Shown: in pieces, positions 18,564-28,936 of the stretch
Position numbering within the stretch: the stretch's first letter is position 1
Layout: each line of letters begins with the position of its first letter
DNA from: Ochromonas danica
Taxonomy: Eukaryota > Sar > Chrysophyceae > Chromulinales > Chromulinaceae
Reading direction: 5' to 3'
NCBI GenBank assembly: GCA_015146655.1
Contig: VKHL01000153.1
Coordinates: 1 to 64,000 of the forward strand
Length of the DNA: 64,000 nt
Translations under genes and position numbers: made by a program
The notes under the pieces: model-generated
Database searches by the model: none
The model's input: only the letters and a program-made list of their open reading frames with translations
Told to the model about the DNA's origin: nothing

Positions 18564-21500
18564 ATGATATTCGATAAAGGAAAATTCAGGAACTTGTTTG
18601 TGATTGCTTATTTTATTTTTTCTGAATTGACTTTTGTCACATGTCAGACTATTCAATTGTGGCGCAATGGCTGGACTTACTGTGATTCTTACCTTGTTTC
18701 GACTTCCACTGAAAGTGCTACCGTAAATTCATATTTATGCTCGTTTAATATTTGCCCTTACGATAAAGTTTCTATGTCGCTATGTGGTAGCGGCGAGGCT
18801 GCAGTGTGTGCAGGGGATACATTTATTCGCCTGGTGAACATTAATGGAACTACTGTTGTGTACAATGACGATGGAGGATCATTGGCAACATCAAGTTGTG
18901 GTCTATGCTCTTATGCTACATACACCGTGCCTGGGTCTTCCTCCTGTTCCACCTACACATTATGGCAGGGATGTCTGGGGGAGAGAATTTCTTGCTCAGG
19001 TCAGACCGCCATTTATTTGGAATACTCAACTCCAGCACCATCAGTGAACCCGTCTCTAAGTCCCTCTACACCACCCACTATACCCCCAACCCAAAATCAA
19101 ACATTTTTGCCCACAGCTGCCGCAACTATGAATCCCACAGTTATTCCAACATTATCACCTACCACCTTGTCACCGACCCAACGTCCATCTTACTCTCCAA
19201 GTATCCGCCCTTCCTCACGGCCAACTGGGCAGCCAACGTCACAACCCACCTCACAACCAACCTCCAAGCCGACTTCAATCCCCACCTTTCCACCTACCTC
19301 GAAACCTTCTGGACAACCGACTTCGATCCCAACCTTTCAACCTACCTGTAAGCCATCGGCAAAGCCAACGTCCAAGCCATCTGGACAACCGACTTCGATC
19401 CCCTCCTCGCAACCTACCTGTAAGCCATCGACAAAACCAACGTCCAAGCCATCTGGACAACCGACTTCGATCCCCTCCTCGCAACCTACCTCCAAGCCAT
19501 CGGCAAAACCAACGTCCAAGCCATCTGGACAACCGACTTCGATCCCCACCTTACAACCTACCTCCAAGCCATCGGCAAAGCCAACGTCGGCGCCATCTGC
19601 ACAATCGACGTCAACACCCACCTGTCAACCTACCTCCAAGCCATCCTCTAAACCGTCTGCTGAACCCACCTACAACCCCACTGGACTGCCGACTTCCCAG
19701 CCTACGTCCCAACCTACGTGTGAGCCATCCGCAGAGCCGACTGCTCAACCCACCTCGAAGCCATCATCACTGCCGACTTCCCAGCCCACCTCCCAACCTA
19801 CGTGTGAGCCATCGGCAGAGCCGACCGCTCATCCTACCATTCACCCCACCACTCACCCTACTTCATGGCCAAGTCTCCGGCCCACACTTTCCCCCACTTC
19901 TGAGCCTTCTGGACAACCGACAACGCAGCCTACATCCATACCAACAGGACAACCATCTTTCCATCCCTCTTCCGAACCAAGTGGCCAACCCACTGGCTGC
20001 CCTTCGTCCAGACCATCTGTAGACCCAACTTTGAGGCCCACAAGCTCCCCAACTGTCTGTCCGACTACTGTCCCAACGGTAACTCCTTCAAGTCGTCCAT
20101 CCACTCATCCCAGTGTGACGCCATCTACTACTCCAAGTGCAGAGCCGACGAAGTCGTCCAGAAACCCAACTGTTGCGCCAAGTTCCAAGCCCTCCTTGGT
20201 TCCTTCCATTTCACCCACCTCTCTTCTCAGTGATACACCATCGCATGAACCCTCTTTCCCCCCGACTCAAGATAATACCGTCCAACCTTCACCTTTTCCT
20301 TCCAATCCGCCTTCCCCTCTTCCTTCAGTGTTTTATCCTCCAACGGTGGCGCCATCTCATCTCCCAACAGAATTGGTTGTCACCTTTCAACCCTCTTTAT
20401 ATCCCACAGCAACGACCCCAGCGCCAACTCATATCTCTCCTGTGAGTGCAGAGGCTGCTCCTGAGATGGTGGATGTTGCTGTGAATGCGAGCCGTGAATC
20501 TGTACAGATAGAAGTTTCGATGAACAAGGCTGGGTGGGCGTATTGCGCAATCTATCTGTCGGTTGCTTCTGTTAATAGCCCTTTGTCTGTGAACGAGGTG
20601 GTTCTGCAAAATCATGGCGCTGTATCTTCAACATCAAACATCTCCTCTATCGCCATATCTGGTCTCACGGCAGCAGCTGAATATAAGATGTACTGCATGT
20701 CCAAATCAGCTTCCGGTGCAAGTACTCCCTTGTCCAAAATACTGGAAACCGAGCAAATAGTGAAGACGAGTTGCTGTAGACATGTGGTAGTCTCCGGCCT
20801 TGCAAGTACTCTCTCTGAAGGGATCAATTATGTGAGCTATTTGAGAATTCAACTACCTGGAGTTCTTTTAGGGAGCCCCATACAAATGCTGGGAATGGCT
20901 CTCGGGCTGAGCAAAGTAGGGGATAGTTTAGATGGTTCTGGTTCTGGTTCTGATTTATCTTCCTTTCTGGTCCCTCGATTTTGGAATATCTCTGGCTCCA
21001 ACATTGCCTCAACACTGACCCTCTCTTCTTCGCTGTCCCGTCTGGAGCCAGGCAGCTACAAGATCACTCTGCTTCTGTCTGGTCCAGCAGCTGTGGATTA
21101 CGATGCGCTTTATGGCTATGCCAATGGTTCATCCGGGTGGCTCTTTTCAGTAGTTTCTGCTTCTTCTCCACTACCTGCTCCTGTCCTGTCCTCAGCTGTT
21201 TTCTCCGCTGATGGATCTTATTTATGGATTTCGTTCAGTGGAGAAACCAACAGGGGCGATCAACAGATCCAATTTACTTGTTCTGCTCTCTTTCGATTCA
21301 GCTGTGCGAATCAGTCGCGTTGTACATGGATTGACAATGCAAATGTGAAAGCGGAGGTCGCTTCGGGTGATTCCTGTGCCGTTCCTGGAGAGGAGCTGTC
21401 GCTTAGCTCAAACGCTGCGGTGAAAGCTCTATGTTCTTCCGAAACGTGTTCCGTGGCCAATGTGGCGAGTTGGCCCAATTCGTCCACTTCTACTTTGGTC

Positions 21501-24500
21501 AGGACCCTTGCACCTGGGAGTCCCGCAGCTCCGACGGTGAATGTGAACATCCCTGATTATCTTGGATCTTGTACACCCTTGAAGGTGGATCTGACTGCCT
21601 CGTCTGGTAATGGAGGAAGAAAGTGGAGAACCACAATGATCAAGGTTTCTGCTGTTGACAGTTCTGGTCGTGAGGCAAGCATCTCTGAGTTGCAGGCCCT
21701 TGTCGCTTCTGAATCATTTCAACTGTTCCCTCCGACTTCGATCCCTTCTTTATATTTTGAGTCCAACCTCGTTTATTCTTGGGAGGTCACTTTATGCAAC
21801 TTCCTATCGAGTTGCAGCACTGCTACCAAGAAATTGACAACTCTGTTGACTATCGCCCCTTCGATCTCTATTTTGGGACCATCTGTACAGACGGTTTATC
21901 GAAGAGATGGGTTGACCCTATTAACACAGAGTAGTCTGAGCTTGTGCAATGACAGCAATAGCAAGGGAATGAAGCTCAGCTATAGTTGGAGTATAGTGAA
22001 TCGAGGAGGATTACCGCTGATGTTGTCATCTACCTCGAAAGATCCTTCACGCTTTGCATTACCTCGCAGCACATTGCAAGTCAGTGAATTGTACACAGTG
22101 CGTGTGAATGTGAGTGTATTGGGCGGCTCATCCCATGCCCAAGTAGCTTCCACTTCATCTTCAGTCCAGATCTATGTGGCGAGTGGTAATGTAGTGGCTT
22201 CGATAGCTGGTGGGAATCAAAGAAGTCTCCGTGTGGGTGAGAAGTTGGTGCTCGATGGCTCTTCGAGCTATGATGAAGACTTGGCCTCCATTGATCCATC
22301 AACTTTACAATACAGCTGGTCTTGTATGCAAATAAGTCCAATGTTAAATGACTCTTGCTCTGGCGTGTTCAATGGTACGAGTTTCGCATCAAGCAAGTCC
22401 TCGAGCGCTGTTGTGCTCAGCTTGTTATCTTCAGCAAGCGCAGGTTCAGTGGCTGCGATCACGCTGGTGGTGACAAGTACTAGTGCGGGTAACGTTAAGT
22501 CTGGCTCCGCTACTGTACAAGTGACCCTTCTGTCCTCTCTTTCTCCGTTGATCGAGATCGGATCGTCGACTTCTTTGCAAACAAAAGTTGCAAACTCTCA
22601 ACGGCCTCTGCAGTTAACAGGTCAGATATCTGTTCCAGTGGGCGTTGCTGGGGGTTGGATTGGTTGGTCTGCAGATGAAAGCAGTGGAGTAAAACTAGCT
22701 TCAGCGGCTTTCACCCGGTCTCTCAATGTCTCTATCTCTGCCAGCAGCTCCAGTGCTGTGTTATATAATTTGTATTTGCCATTGAATACAGCTGCTCTCC
22801 CCATGGAATCTTCTCTGAAGTTCACGCTGACCTGTTCGTTAGCCTTCACAGATGCCAGTGTCGCTAAATCTTCTTGGAGCTCCTCCATCTCCTTCAGTGT
22901 GAATGCTCCACCACAAGGAGGCTCTTACTCTGTGAGTCCTGTTCAAGGCACTGAGTTGATCGATCCATTCACGTTCCTGTGTGATAAATGGCGCGACGAG
23001 GATTTGCCGATCACTTACCAGTTTGGCTTTCTGTCGAGCGCAAGAAATGAGATTGTCTTGAGGTCGCTTTTATCGATTGCGTTTGCAGATCTTCAGCTCC
23101 CCGCTGGGCAGGCGGCAAGCGATTATGTGCTCACTACATTTGCTTATATTTATGATGCTCTGGGTAGCAACAGCAGCCAGACCTCCGATGTTCGGGTAGT
23201 ATCTACCTCTCCAATGTCTTCAGAAGCTATGCAGACCTTTGTTGCGACCGCCTTTTCTTCCTCCGGGACTGGCGGTGTTGATGGACTCAAGCAAGCTGTT
23301 GCGATATCTGGGTCTCTGTTGAACAAAGTGAACTGCACTTTAGCTCCAAATTGCTTGTCCCTGCATCGGCAGGCGTGTTACCGTACCCCGCAGACTTGTG
23401 GGCCGTGTTTATCGGATGCATATGTCGGAGAGGAGGGTGATACCAACAGTATGTGCGAAGATATTGTGAATGCAAGCCTTCGCGTCTTATCAGTGCAAAA
23501 TAAATCTTGTCCAGCAAATTGTTCTGGGCATGGCGCGTGCATGTATTATTCTTCATTTTCTGGGGAAGTATTGTTGAATTGCAAAAGTGACGATTCGGGC
23601 TGCATCGCTCGATGCGATTGCACAGCGGGCTATATCGATGCTTCATGTTCCCATTCAGAAGAAGCTATGTCGACCAAACAGGCACTTCGAGCGAGTGTTT
23701 TGACTGGACTGGCAGAGTTACTGGATTTGGAGGATGCAGATGCGGGTACAGTATCTGGGTGGATGAACTATCTGAATGATGCTGCACAGTCAGTGGATGA
23801 GCTGACTGCCTCTTCATCATCTTCTGTTCTGTCGATATCGAGCTATATTCTGGGTAGTATGCAGAATGACAGTGCCTTGAGTAGCGCTTCGACTGCTCTT
23901 GGACTTGCAAGTGCCATCCAAGCGACTTTGAGTGTGGCGACGACGATTCAGCAAGACCAGTTGTTGTCGGGTAGCTCTGTGTCCAGAAGGAGATTGACAT
24001 CGACGAATGCAAGTACTGAGGACGCCAACCACATAGTGGAGTACAGCCAAGTGATTCTCGGACAACTGGTTTCTGTGTTGGGGGAGGGTCTTGTTCCAGA
24101 TCAGGATCCTGTTGAGACGGTGCAGAGCTCTTTCCGTCTTCATGTCAGCAAGCACACTCCCTCTTTACAGGAGAGCGGAGGCACTTGCTCTCAGAACACC
24201 TCGCTGACACTTCCTCGTAGCAGCAACGAAGAGGTTCAAGGTCTACCTCCATCATCCATATCCTTGCCACTTTGTTCCTCCAGTAGTTCTCCAATCAGCA
24301 CAGCGGTAGTAACTATGTCAGGCGATCTTTATGGGAACAAGGTCAACAATTCAGTTCTTCAAAGCGATCCTGTGTTCTTGTCTTTCTCTTCGTTCCCCTG
24401 TGCTGACACCTCATGTGTTGTTAGTTTCGTTCTGTCCAAGCATGATTATCTCTCTGCGATCTCCTCTTTGCAGTCGGCTCAATCGTCGGCTGTAATCGAG

Positions 24501-27500
24501 TCTTTTAATGTGAGCTGTTCGGAAGGAGATTTCAGCCACCATGTTCATTTATGCGCTTCTGATGGTGCAAGCTATGAATTGAGCTGTCGTGGTGAAAAGG
24601 AAATTTTGCATGGCATCTGCCCTGCTCCAATGCTCACATCGGCGTGTTCTGTGTTAATCGGTATGAGTAGCGTGGATTACGGCTGCCAGGTGACGGGCAG
24701 TACTGCTGATAATATAACCTGCAGCTGTCCCCTGTTGCCCCCAGGCTCGTCCTTCACCCCCTCTTCTGGCATGAGTATTTCGGCTGCCAACAACGTCACG
24801 AGCGGTGCCCCCAGTGGTTCTATTTCGATCAACTACATCTCGCTCCTTCGCGCAACGTATTCCTCTTTCACATCCACGGTCCTCTCCGCCGATGATCTTT
24901 CTGCGGGGTCAGTGACCCATGGGTATCGCGTGTTGGTCACGATCAGCTCGTTTGTGGCAGTGGTGGGTGCTGCTTTGCTCTTTTCACATCGTGCTGACCA
25001 AGCAGCCCAGAAGATTAATCCTGATGAGACTCAAGAGAAGAAGAAAGGGAAGGAGAAACTAGCTATGGCTCTGCAAAGCTTCCGCGGGTTCCAAAAGGAT
25101 AAGAAGCCGGGCCTTAAGAAACTGAAACTGAAGGATCTGAAGAGTAAAGCCCAAGAAATGCCCAAGAGAGGTTTGCTAGCGATGGCGGAAGAAGCCTTAC
25201 CCAACGTACTTCGAGCTCGTTCGCTACAATCCGTTGTCAAAGAGGAGATGAAGCACCACCATCGGTGGTTCGGAGTGATTTTCCACTACTCTGAGAAGCT
25301 GCCGCGGGTACTGCGAGTAGCTTCATTGGCCACTAACATCATCATCATGCTCTTCATCCAGTCGGTGACGTACAACCTCACGAAAGGAGATGATGGGTCA
25401 TGTGAAAGGATGACGTCTGAATCGTCTTGTTTGGAAGAACCTTCTGCCTTTGCGACGGGGGAAAGCAAATGCTATTGGACTGCGGATGATGGATCTGATA
25501 GTAATGGTGGTCATTGCAGTTATTTGGAGCCTGGTCAGAGTGTGAAAGTGGTTTTATTTGTAGCCATCTTCTCTGCTTTGGTAAGCACGCCGATCGCCTT
25601 GTTGGCGGATTATATTGTCAACAAGTACTTGGCTGCGCCATCTCAGAGTGTTGAGGTGGCACAACGTGTGAAGGGCAATTTGGTAGCGATCTTTCCTGAT
25701 AAAGGCATGGCGAGCTCTGCGATGTCGTTGCTGCCGATGGGTTTTAATAGCAGAGGAAGTGTTGTGTCCGGTGAAGAGAGAGCTAACGGGGAGTCATCAG
25801 CTGCTGTTGGTCGGAGAGAAAGTCGGGAGGCGGCTGAGTTGAGCCATGCTCAAGCAGCATTTCGAGAGCTGTCGGAGGCGTTGAGGGGATATTTGGGTCA
25901 ACTGGCAAGTGATGTGGAGCGAGCTGAATTTAGAGGTAAGAAGTCACCCGTTGTTTGTTCTGACCGATTGTTTTCTCATATCGATATGAAACTGTCAGAG
26001 TTGTGGGGCATGGATGAGAGTGGTCGTTTCCTTTGTCCGAAGAAACGGTCTACGTGGAGATCTCTCTTGTCTCGAGTGATGAGTAGAGAAGACAGAGCCT
26101 CCGAGGAGAAGGAAGAGGAAGATCGTGAAGGGGGAGTGGGAAAGCTGATATTGGGTGATCTTCTCATGGTGGAAGCGTCCTATTCGAAAGAGCTATCTGT
26201 TCTGCAGAGTCGTTTGAGACCAGTAGCGGATGTTGAGAAGAGCAAGCGATTGCTCTATCTATTCCAGAAGGATCTACTTCCTGGCATTAGCGGTCAAATT
26301 CTGGAGAGCAAAGATGCTCGCGACCATATGCAAATGACCGCAGTGTCTAAGACTGCCAAGGCTGTTGCATGGGCTTTTCTGTTCCTGCTAAATGGTGGTA
26401 TGTTGTTTTACATCTTCCTATTTGCGATCTCCCAGGACAGTGCACGGCAAAGTGCCTGGGCGAAGTCCTTCGCGATGTGGCTGGTGGCGGAGATATTCTT
26501 TGTCTCCACGTGCATGGTCCTGTTGACCCACGTGGCTCTGCCCGCCTTCATCATGAAAGATGTACAGAAAATAAAGAAGAAGTTGGCAGACTCCCTCTTG
26601 CATTATCACCGCCAAATCCGCTCTGCGGGTCTCTATGCTGCAGATCAGGCGGCTCCTCCATCTCAGTCGACTTTCAACGCTGCTGAGTATCTCTTCGTGT
26701 CCTATCGACTGGCGAAGGCGATGCCGAAAGTAAAGACAGCGCAGATCATCTCCCGCTACAGTACCGTTTGGCCTAGACAGTCTTACCAGCACGTGGTGGA
26801 TCTGTCGAAGTCCTATGATCGCAAGTACGCGGCGTTGACCCGTTCCGCCTCGCTCGTTGTAGTATTCTTTCTGACGAACCTGCTTAGTGTTCCTCTGGCT
26901 GTTCAAGACATGGTAGTGCACATGGCTTCTACGGCAGCTATTGGCTACACCTTTCTCGTTCACATCCAACTGTACACAATCTATCCAGTTCTGGTCATTA
27001 TACCAACACTGTTTGTGGGTGTGGTCGTGCATTTCCTTTTGCGAGCTGCGGGACGATCAGGCAAATCAGATTTGTTCCAAACGTTGCCTAACGATCAAGG
27101 TTTGGAGGGAAGAGGAGCTGTAAAAGAGTTGGAGAATGGAAAGGGTGGTAATGATGGGGTCGCTGGAGCGGCGATGAGAGCGGAACAAGATAAAGAGGTG
27201 GGTGGCGAACAAAAGGAATCTGATAACAAAGTGGAAGAGTTTCGTCCTGCTCGCCAAGTTCCGAAAAGAAGACTCGAAGGGAATGGAGTAGCGTTACCGT
27301 ATGGCTGCAGCACCGGTGACGAGGAGAGCGAAGATGCCAAGGCGGACGAGATAATCTATGAAGAAGAAGCCTTGGTTCTTCGCAACTCAATGTCCACAAT
27401 AGCTTTGAGAGATAATCAAGATGAGCCTGACGATGAGGATGAAGATGACTTTGAGCTTTTGCATCATCCGAGTGGCGCAAGTCGAGGTCTACGGGGTTTG

Positions 27501-28016
27501 TTTTCCTCTTCCTCCTCGTGTTCATTTTCATCCACCGTCTCTTCTGACTCGGACAACGACATGAGCGTGGCAGAGGTTGGTTTGCAGTTGAGGCAGAAGA
27601 AGTCTCCCTTGAAGAGTTCTCCAACTCCTTCCCACAGGCGGCAAACACTGCAGCAAGGTTTGGACTTACTGGTCCTGGCGCGCCAGCAACATCAGCAGGA
27701 ATATGTACAGCCTGTGTTGAAGAGTGTGACGACCGACACCAATGAGGATGAGAGTGCTATTGAACTTCCTTGGCTGATGGGGGAGTTGAGCAACGATGAC
27801 GATGACAGTTTGCCTTCTCTTGGCGAAGATGGTGACGGTGTCTTGCCTCAAAACCAGTCACTGGAAGTCCGAAGTGCAGCGAGGGAGTCGAAAGTGACGA
27901 AGGTGTCATCGAAGAGTGTGGATGACAGTGCGGGCCAAGACAGCAGTCTGGGAGGGTCTTTGTCGGCCATTTTCTCTTCCTCCTCAAGCAACAGTCAGTC
28001 TGACCCTGAAGACTGA
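18564..28016 (+). CDS. Giant REJ/EGF multi-span membrane protein, copy 1
   Basis: An intronless frame gives 3150 residues from ATG 18564 (upstream in-frame codons include only TTG). In order: signal peptide (LFVIAYFIFSELTFVTCQ); a Cys-rich domain to about residue 155; a Pro-Ser/Thr repeat stalk (about 160-615); an FN3-like domain; a long REJ-like region including the PKD-like SLRVGEKLVLDGSSSYDEDL; an EGF-like module (CPANCSGHGACMYYSSFSG) near 1650; and a Cys pair NITCSCPLL just before the first span, placed like a GPS site. The first span is near residue 2122, with about seven more to residue 2830, then an acidic Ser-rich tail. Polycystin-1-type REJ proteins share this outside architecture, but no PLAT domain or polycystin channel is evident. 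It probably works in surface adhesion or sensing. It is paired with a tandem paralogue 10.4 kb downstream. Confidence 0.8.
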   Translation: MIFDKGKFRNLFVIAYFIFSELTFVTCQTIQLWRNGWTYCDSYLVSTSTESATVNSYLCSFNICPYDKVSMSLCGSGEAAVCAGDTFIRLVNINGTTVVYNDDGGSLATSSCGLCSYATYTVPGSSSCSTYTLWQGCLGERISCSGQTAIYLEYSTPAPSVNPSLSPSTPPTIPPTQNQTFLPTAAATMNPTVIPTLSPTTLSPTQRPSYSPSIRPSSRPTGQPTSQPTSQPTSKPTSIPTFPPTSKPSGQPTSIPTFQPTCKPSAKPTSKPSGQPTSIPSSQPTCKPSTKPTSKPSGQPTSIPSSQPTSKPSAKPTSKPSGQPTSIPTLQPTSKPSAKPTSAPSAQSTSTPTCQPTSKPSSKPSAEPTYNPTGLPTSQPTSQPTCEPSAEPTAQPTSKPSSLPTSQPTSQPTCEPSAEPTAHPTIHPTTHPTSWPSLRPTLSPTSEPSGQPTTQPTSIPTGQPSFHPSSEPSGQPTGCPSSRPSVDPTLRPTSSPTVCPTTVPTVTPSSRPSTHPSVTPSTTPSAEPTKSSRNPTVAPSSKPSLVPSISPTSLLSDTPSHEPSFPPTQDNTVQPSPFPSNPPSPLPSVFYPPTVAPSHLPTELVVTFQPSLYPTATTPAPTHISPVSAEAAPEMVDVAVNASRESVQIEVSMNKAGWAYCAIYLSVASVNSPLSVNEVVLQNHGAVSSTSNISSIAISGLTAAAEYKMYCMSKSASGASTPLSKILETEQIVKTSCCRHVVVSGLASTLSEGINYVSYLRIQLPGVLLGSPIQMLGMALGLSKVGDSLDGSGSGSDLSSFLVPRFWNISGSNIASTLTLSSSLSRLEPGSYKITLLLSGPAAVDYDALYGYANGSSGWLFSVVSASSPLPAPVLSSAVFSADGSYLWISFSGETNRGDQQIQFTCSALFRFSCANQSRCTWIDNANVKAEVASGDSCAVPGEELSLSSNAAVKALCSSETCSVANVASWPNSSTSTLVRTLAPGSPAAPTVNVNIPDYLGSCTPLKVDLTASSGNGGRKWRTTMIKVSAVDSSGREASISELQALVASESFQLFPPTSIPSLYFESNLVYSWEVTLCNFLSSCSTATKKLTTLLTIAPSISILGPSVQTVYRRDGLTLLTQSSLSLCNDSNSKGMKLSYSWSIVNRGGLPLMLSSTSKDPSRFALPRSTLQVSELYTVRVNVSVLGGSSHAQVASTSSSVQIYVASGNVVASIAGGNQRSLRVGEKLVLDGSSSYDEDLASIDPSTLQYSWSCMQISPMLNDSCSGVFNGTSFASSKSSSAVVLSLLSSASAGSVAAITLVVTSTSAGNVKSGSATVQVTLLSSLSPLIEIGSSTSLQTKVANSQRPLQLTGQISVPVGVAGGWIGWSADESSGVKLASAAFTRSLNVSISASSSSAVLYNLYLPLNTAALPMESSLKFTLTCSLAFTDASVAKSSWSSSISFSVNAPPQGGSYSVSPVQGTELIDPFTFLCDKWRDEDLPITYQFGFLSSARNEIVLRSLLSIAFADLQLPAGQAASDYVLTTFAYIYDALGSNSSQTSDVRVVSTSPMSSEAMQTFVATAFSSSGTGGVDGLKQAVAISGSLLNKVNCTLAPNCLSLHRQACYRTPQTCGPCLSDAYVGEEGDTNSMCEDIVNASLRVLSVQNKSCPANCSGHGACMYYSSFSGEVLLNCKSDDSGCIARCDCTAGYIDASCSHSEEAMSTKQALRASVLTGLAELLDLEDADAGTVSGWMNYLNDAAQSVDELTASSSSSVLSISSYILGSMQNDSALSSASTALGLASAIQATLSVATTIQQDQLLSGSSVSRRRLTSTNASTEDANHIVEYSQVILGQLVSVLGEGLVPDQDPVETVQSSFRLHVSKHTPSLQESGGTCSQNTSLTLPRSSNEEVQGLPPSSISLPLCSSSSSPISTAVVTMSGDLYGNKVNNSVLQSDPVFLSFSSFPCADTSCVVSFVLSKHDYLSAISSLQSAQSSAVIESFNVSCSEGDFSHHVHLCASDGASYELSCRGEKEILHGICPAPMLTSACSVLIGMSSVDYGCQVTGSTADNITCSCPLLPPGSSFTPSSGMSISAANNVTSGAPSGSISINYISLLRATYSSFTSTVLSADDLSAGSVTHGYRVLVTISSFVAVVGAALLFSHRADQAAQKINPDETQEKKKGKEKLAMALQSFRGFQKDKKPGLKKLKLKDLKSKAQEMPKRGLLAMAEEALPNVLRARSLQSVVKEEMKHHHRWFGVIFHYSEKLPRVLRVASLATNIIIMLFIQSVTYNLTKGDDGSCERMTSESSCLEEPSAFATGESKCYWTADDGSDSNGGHCSYLEPGQSVKVVLFVAIFSALVSTPIALLADYIVNKYLAAPSQSVEVAQRVKGNLVAIFPDKGMASSAMSLLPMGFNSRGSVVSGEERANGESSAAVGRRESREAAELSHAQAAFRELSEALRGYLGQLASDVERAEFRGKKSPVVCSDRLFSHIDMKLSELWGMDESGRFLCPKKRSTWRSLLSRVMSREDRASEEKEEEDREGGVGKLILGDLLMVEASYSKELSVLQSRLRPVADVEKSKRLLYLFQKDLLPGISGQILESKDARDHMQMTAVSKTAKAVAWAFLFLLNGGMLFYIFLFAISQDSARQSAWAKSFAMWLVAEIFFVSTCMVLLTHVALPAFIMKDVQKIKKKLADSLLHYHRQIRSAGLYAADQAAPPSQSTFNAAEYLFVSYRLAKAMPKVKTAQIISRYSTVWPRQSYQHVVDLSKSYDRKYAALTRSASLVVVFFLTNLLSVPLAVQDMVVHMASTAAIGYTFLVHIQLYTIYPVLVIIPTLFVGVVVHFLLRAAGRSGKSDLFQTLPNDQGLEGRGAVKELENGKGGNDGVAGAAMRAEQDKEVGGEQKESDNKVEEFRPARQVPKRRLEGNGVALPYGCSTGDEESEDAKADEIIYEEEALVLRNSMSTIALRDNQDEPDDEDEDDFELLHHPSGASRGLRGLFSSSSSCSFSSTVSSDSDNDMSVAEVGLQLRQKKSPLKSSPTPSHRRQTLQQGLDLLVLARQQHQQEYVQPVLKSVTTDTNEDESAIELPWLMGELSNDDDDSLPSLGEDGDGVLPQNQSLEVRSAARESKVTKVSSKSVDDSAGQDSSLGGSLSAIFSSSSSNSQSDPED
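19297..19584 (+). repeat. 72-bp coding minisatellite in the REJ copy 1 stalk
   Basis: Four near-identical 24-residue units of the form SKPSGQPTSIPxxQPTxKPS plus xKPT repeat in frame. The marker CGTCCAAGCCATCTGG recurs at 19369, 19441 and 19513, exactly 72 bp apart. Units lie inside a longer imperfect 12-bp (P-S/T-x-P) array from about 19036 to 20400. Confidence 0.85.
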
Positions 28017-28936
28017 TCGCTACTCCCTACTAATTAGTTTAATACATCTTAGAGAGTAAGCATTTATTTCTATTATTGATCATAGAAATGCGGTGGTGGA
28101 TATACTTTATTATCGTGATGCTGTATATGTTTTGATCTTTGGCGGCAGTTAGTTGACTATCTGCTGCCTGGATTTTATTTTGGTGGTTATTGTGCTTTGT
28201 ATGGAGTCCAAGTTTACCGAGATTTCGCCTTGATGCCATGTAGCGCTTGCTCCATTCATCTCGTCGCCTTGTTTGATCCATGGTGAGAATTGGAAGACTT
28301 GGACGTAAATTAACTTGGTTGAGTAGTCTGTAGTTTATATTATGTGTGAAATATTTTTCTTTTCAGCAACATCGCATTGCTTTCGTGCTGATGAACGCCT
28401 TTTGCTGTTTTGCTGCAATCACACTTTGGAGTCCAGGCTCGGGTTAACTACCCATCTATTCTCCTATGGTGATGAATACAACCAGGAGGTCATTGTCATG
28501 AACAGTGAGTGAACTGCAGCCACACAGAGCACATAAAGACCCTGAGCGTTTGATCACTGGAACTCCAGAACATCAATGCCTTTCGGTGGATATGTCGAGG
28601 CTAGCCGACAAGCAAGCTACTGCTTGTATTACAAAATTCGAATGCGTCACCAGAAGGATCCAAAACAAGGTTGAAATAACATAAACCAATCCCACCAAAC
28701 TTCTAGAAAGCTAAACTTCTAGAAATCAAATTTCCATTTCATCTGGAAATCTGGACATCTGGAGATCAACCACATGAATTTCCACTTTTGAATAAGGATT
28801 TGTGCCTTTTCTTCTGTGGAACGGGAATGGGTGTCATACAGTATATCTATCATTGTGTCATCGTTATCATCATCGTCATCATCGACAAGAAAAGAGTGGC
28901 AAAAACTCTTTCTACACACACAATATATCAATTAAG
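28017..28936. other. Intergenic region between the two REJ giants
   Basis: The first roughly 200 bases after the copy 1 stop are homologous to the sequence after the copy 2 stop (shared segments include TTTGGCGGCAGTTAGTTGAC), with small indels, so the duplication included the 3' flank. The rest holds the copy 2 promoter, including two TTCTAGAA palindromes. No coding sequence is convincing. Confidence 0.6.
28701..28724. promoter_or_regulatory. Pair of TTCTAGAA palindromes (possible heat-shock elements)
   Basis: TTCTAGAA occurs at 28701-28708 and 28717-28724, 16 bp apart and about 215 bp upstream of the copy 2 start. TTCnnGAA is the core dyad bound by heat-shock factor trimers in eukaryotes. 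The third alternating half-site of a full element is missing, so the call is weak. Confidence 0.3.

Noticed and set aside
19275-20104. Antisense frames rich in Trp-Leu-Gly-Arg or Val-Gly repeats opposite the REJ stalk
   Set aside because: They are the reverse translation of the Pro-Ser/Thr repeat; the repeat period keeps every frame open.
19036-20400. CRISPR-like array
   Set aside because: The repeats are contiguous, in-frame coding units without unique spacers, and the organism is eukaryotic.
28017-28936. Short reading frames between the REJ genes
   Set aside because: None shows a signal peptide, family motif or splice continuity, and part of the region is a duplicated 3' flank.
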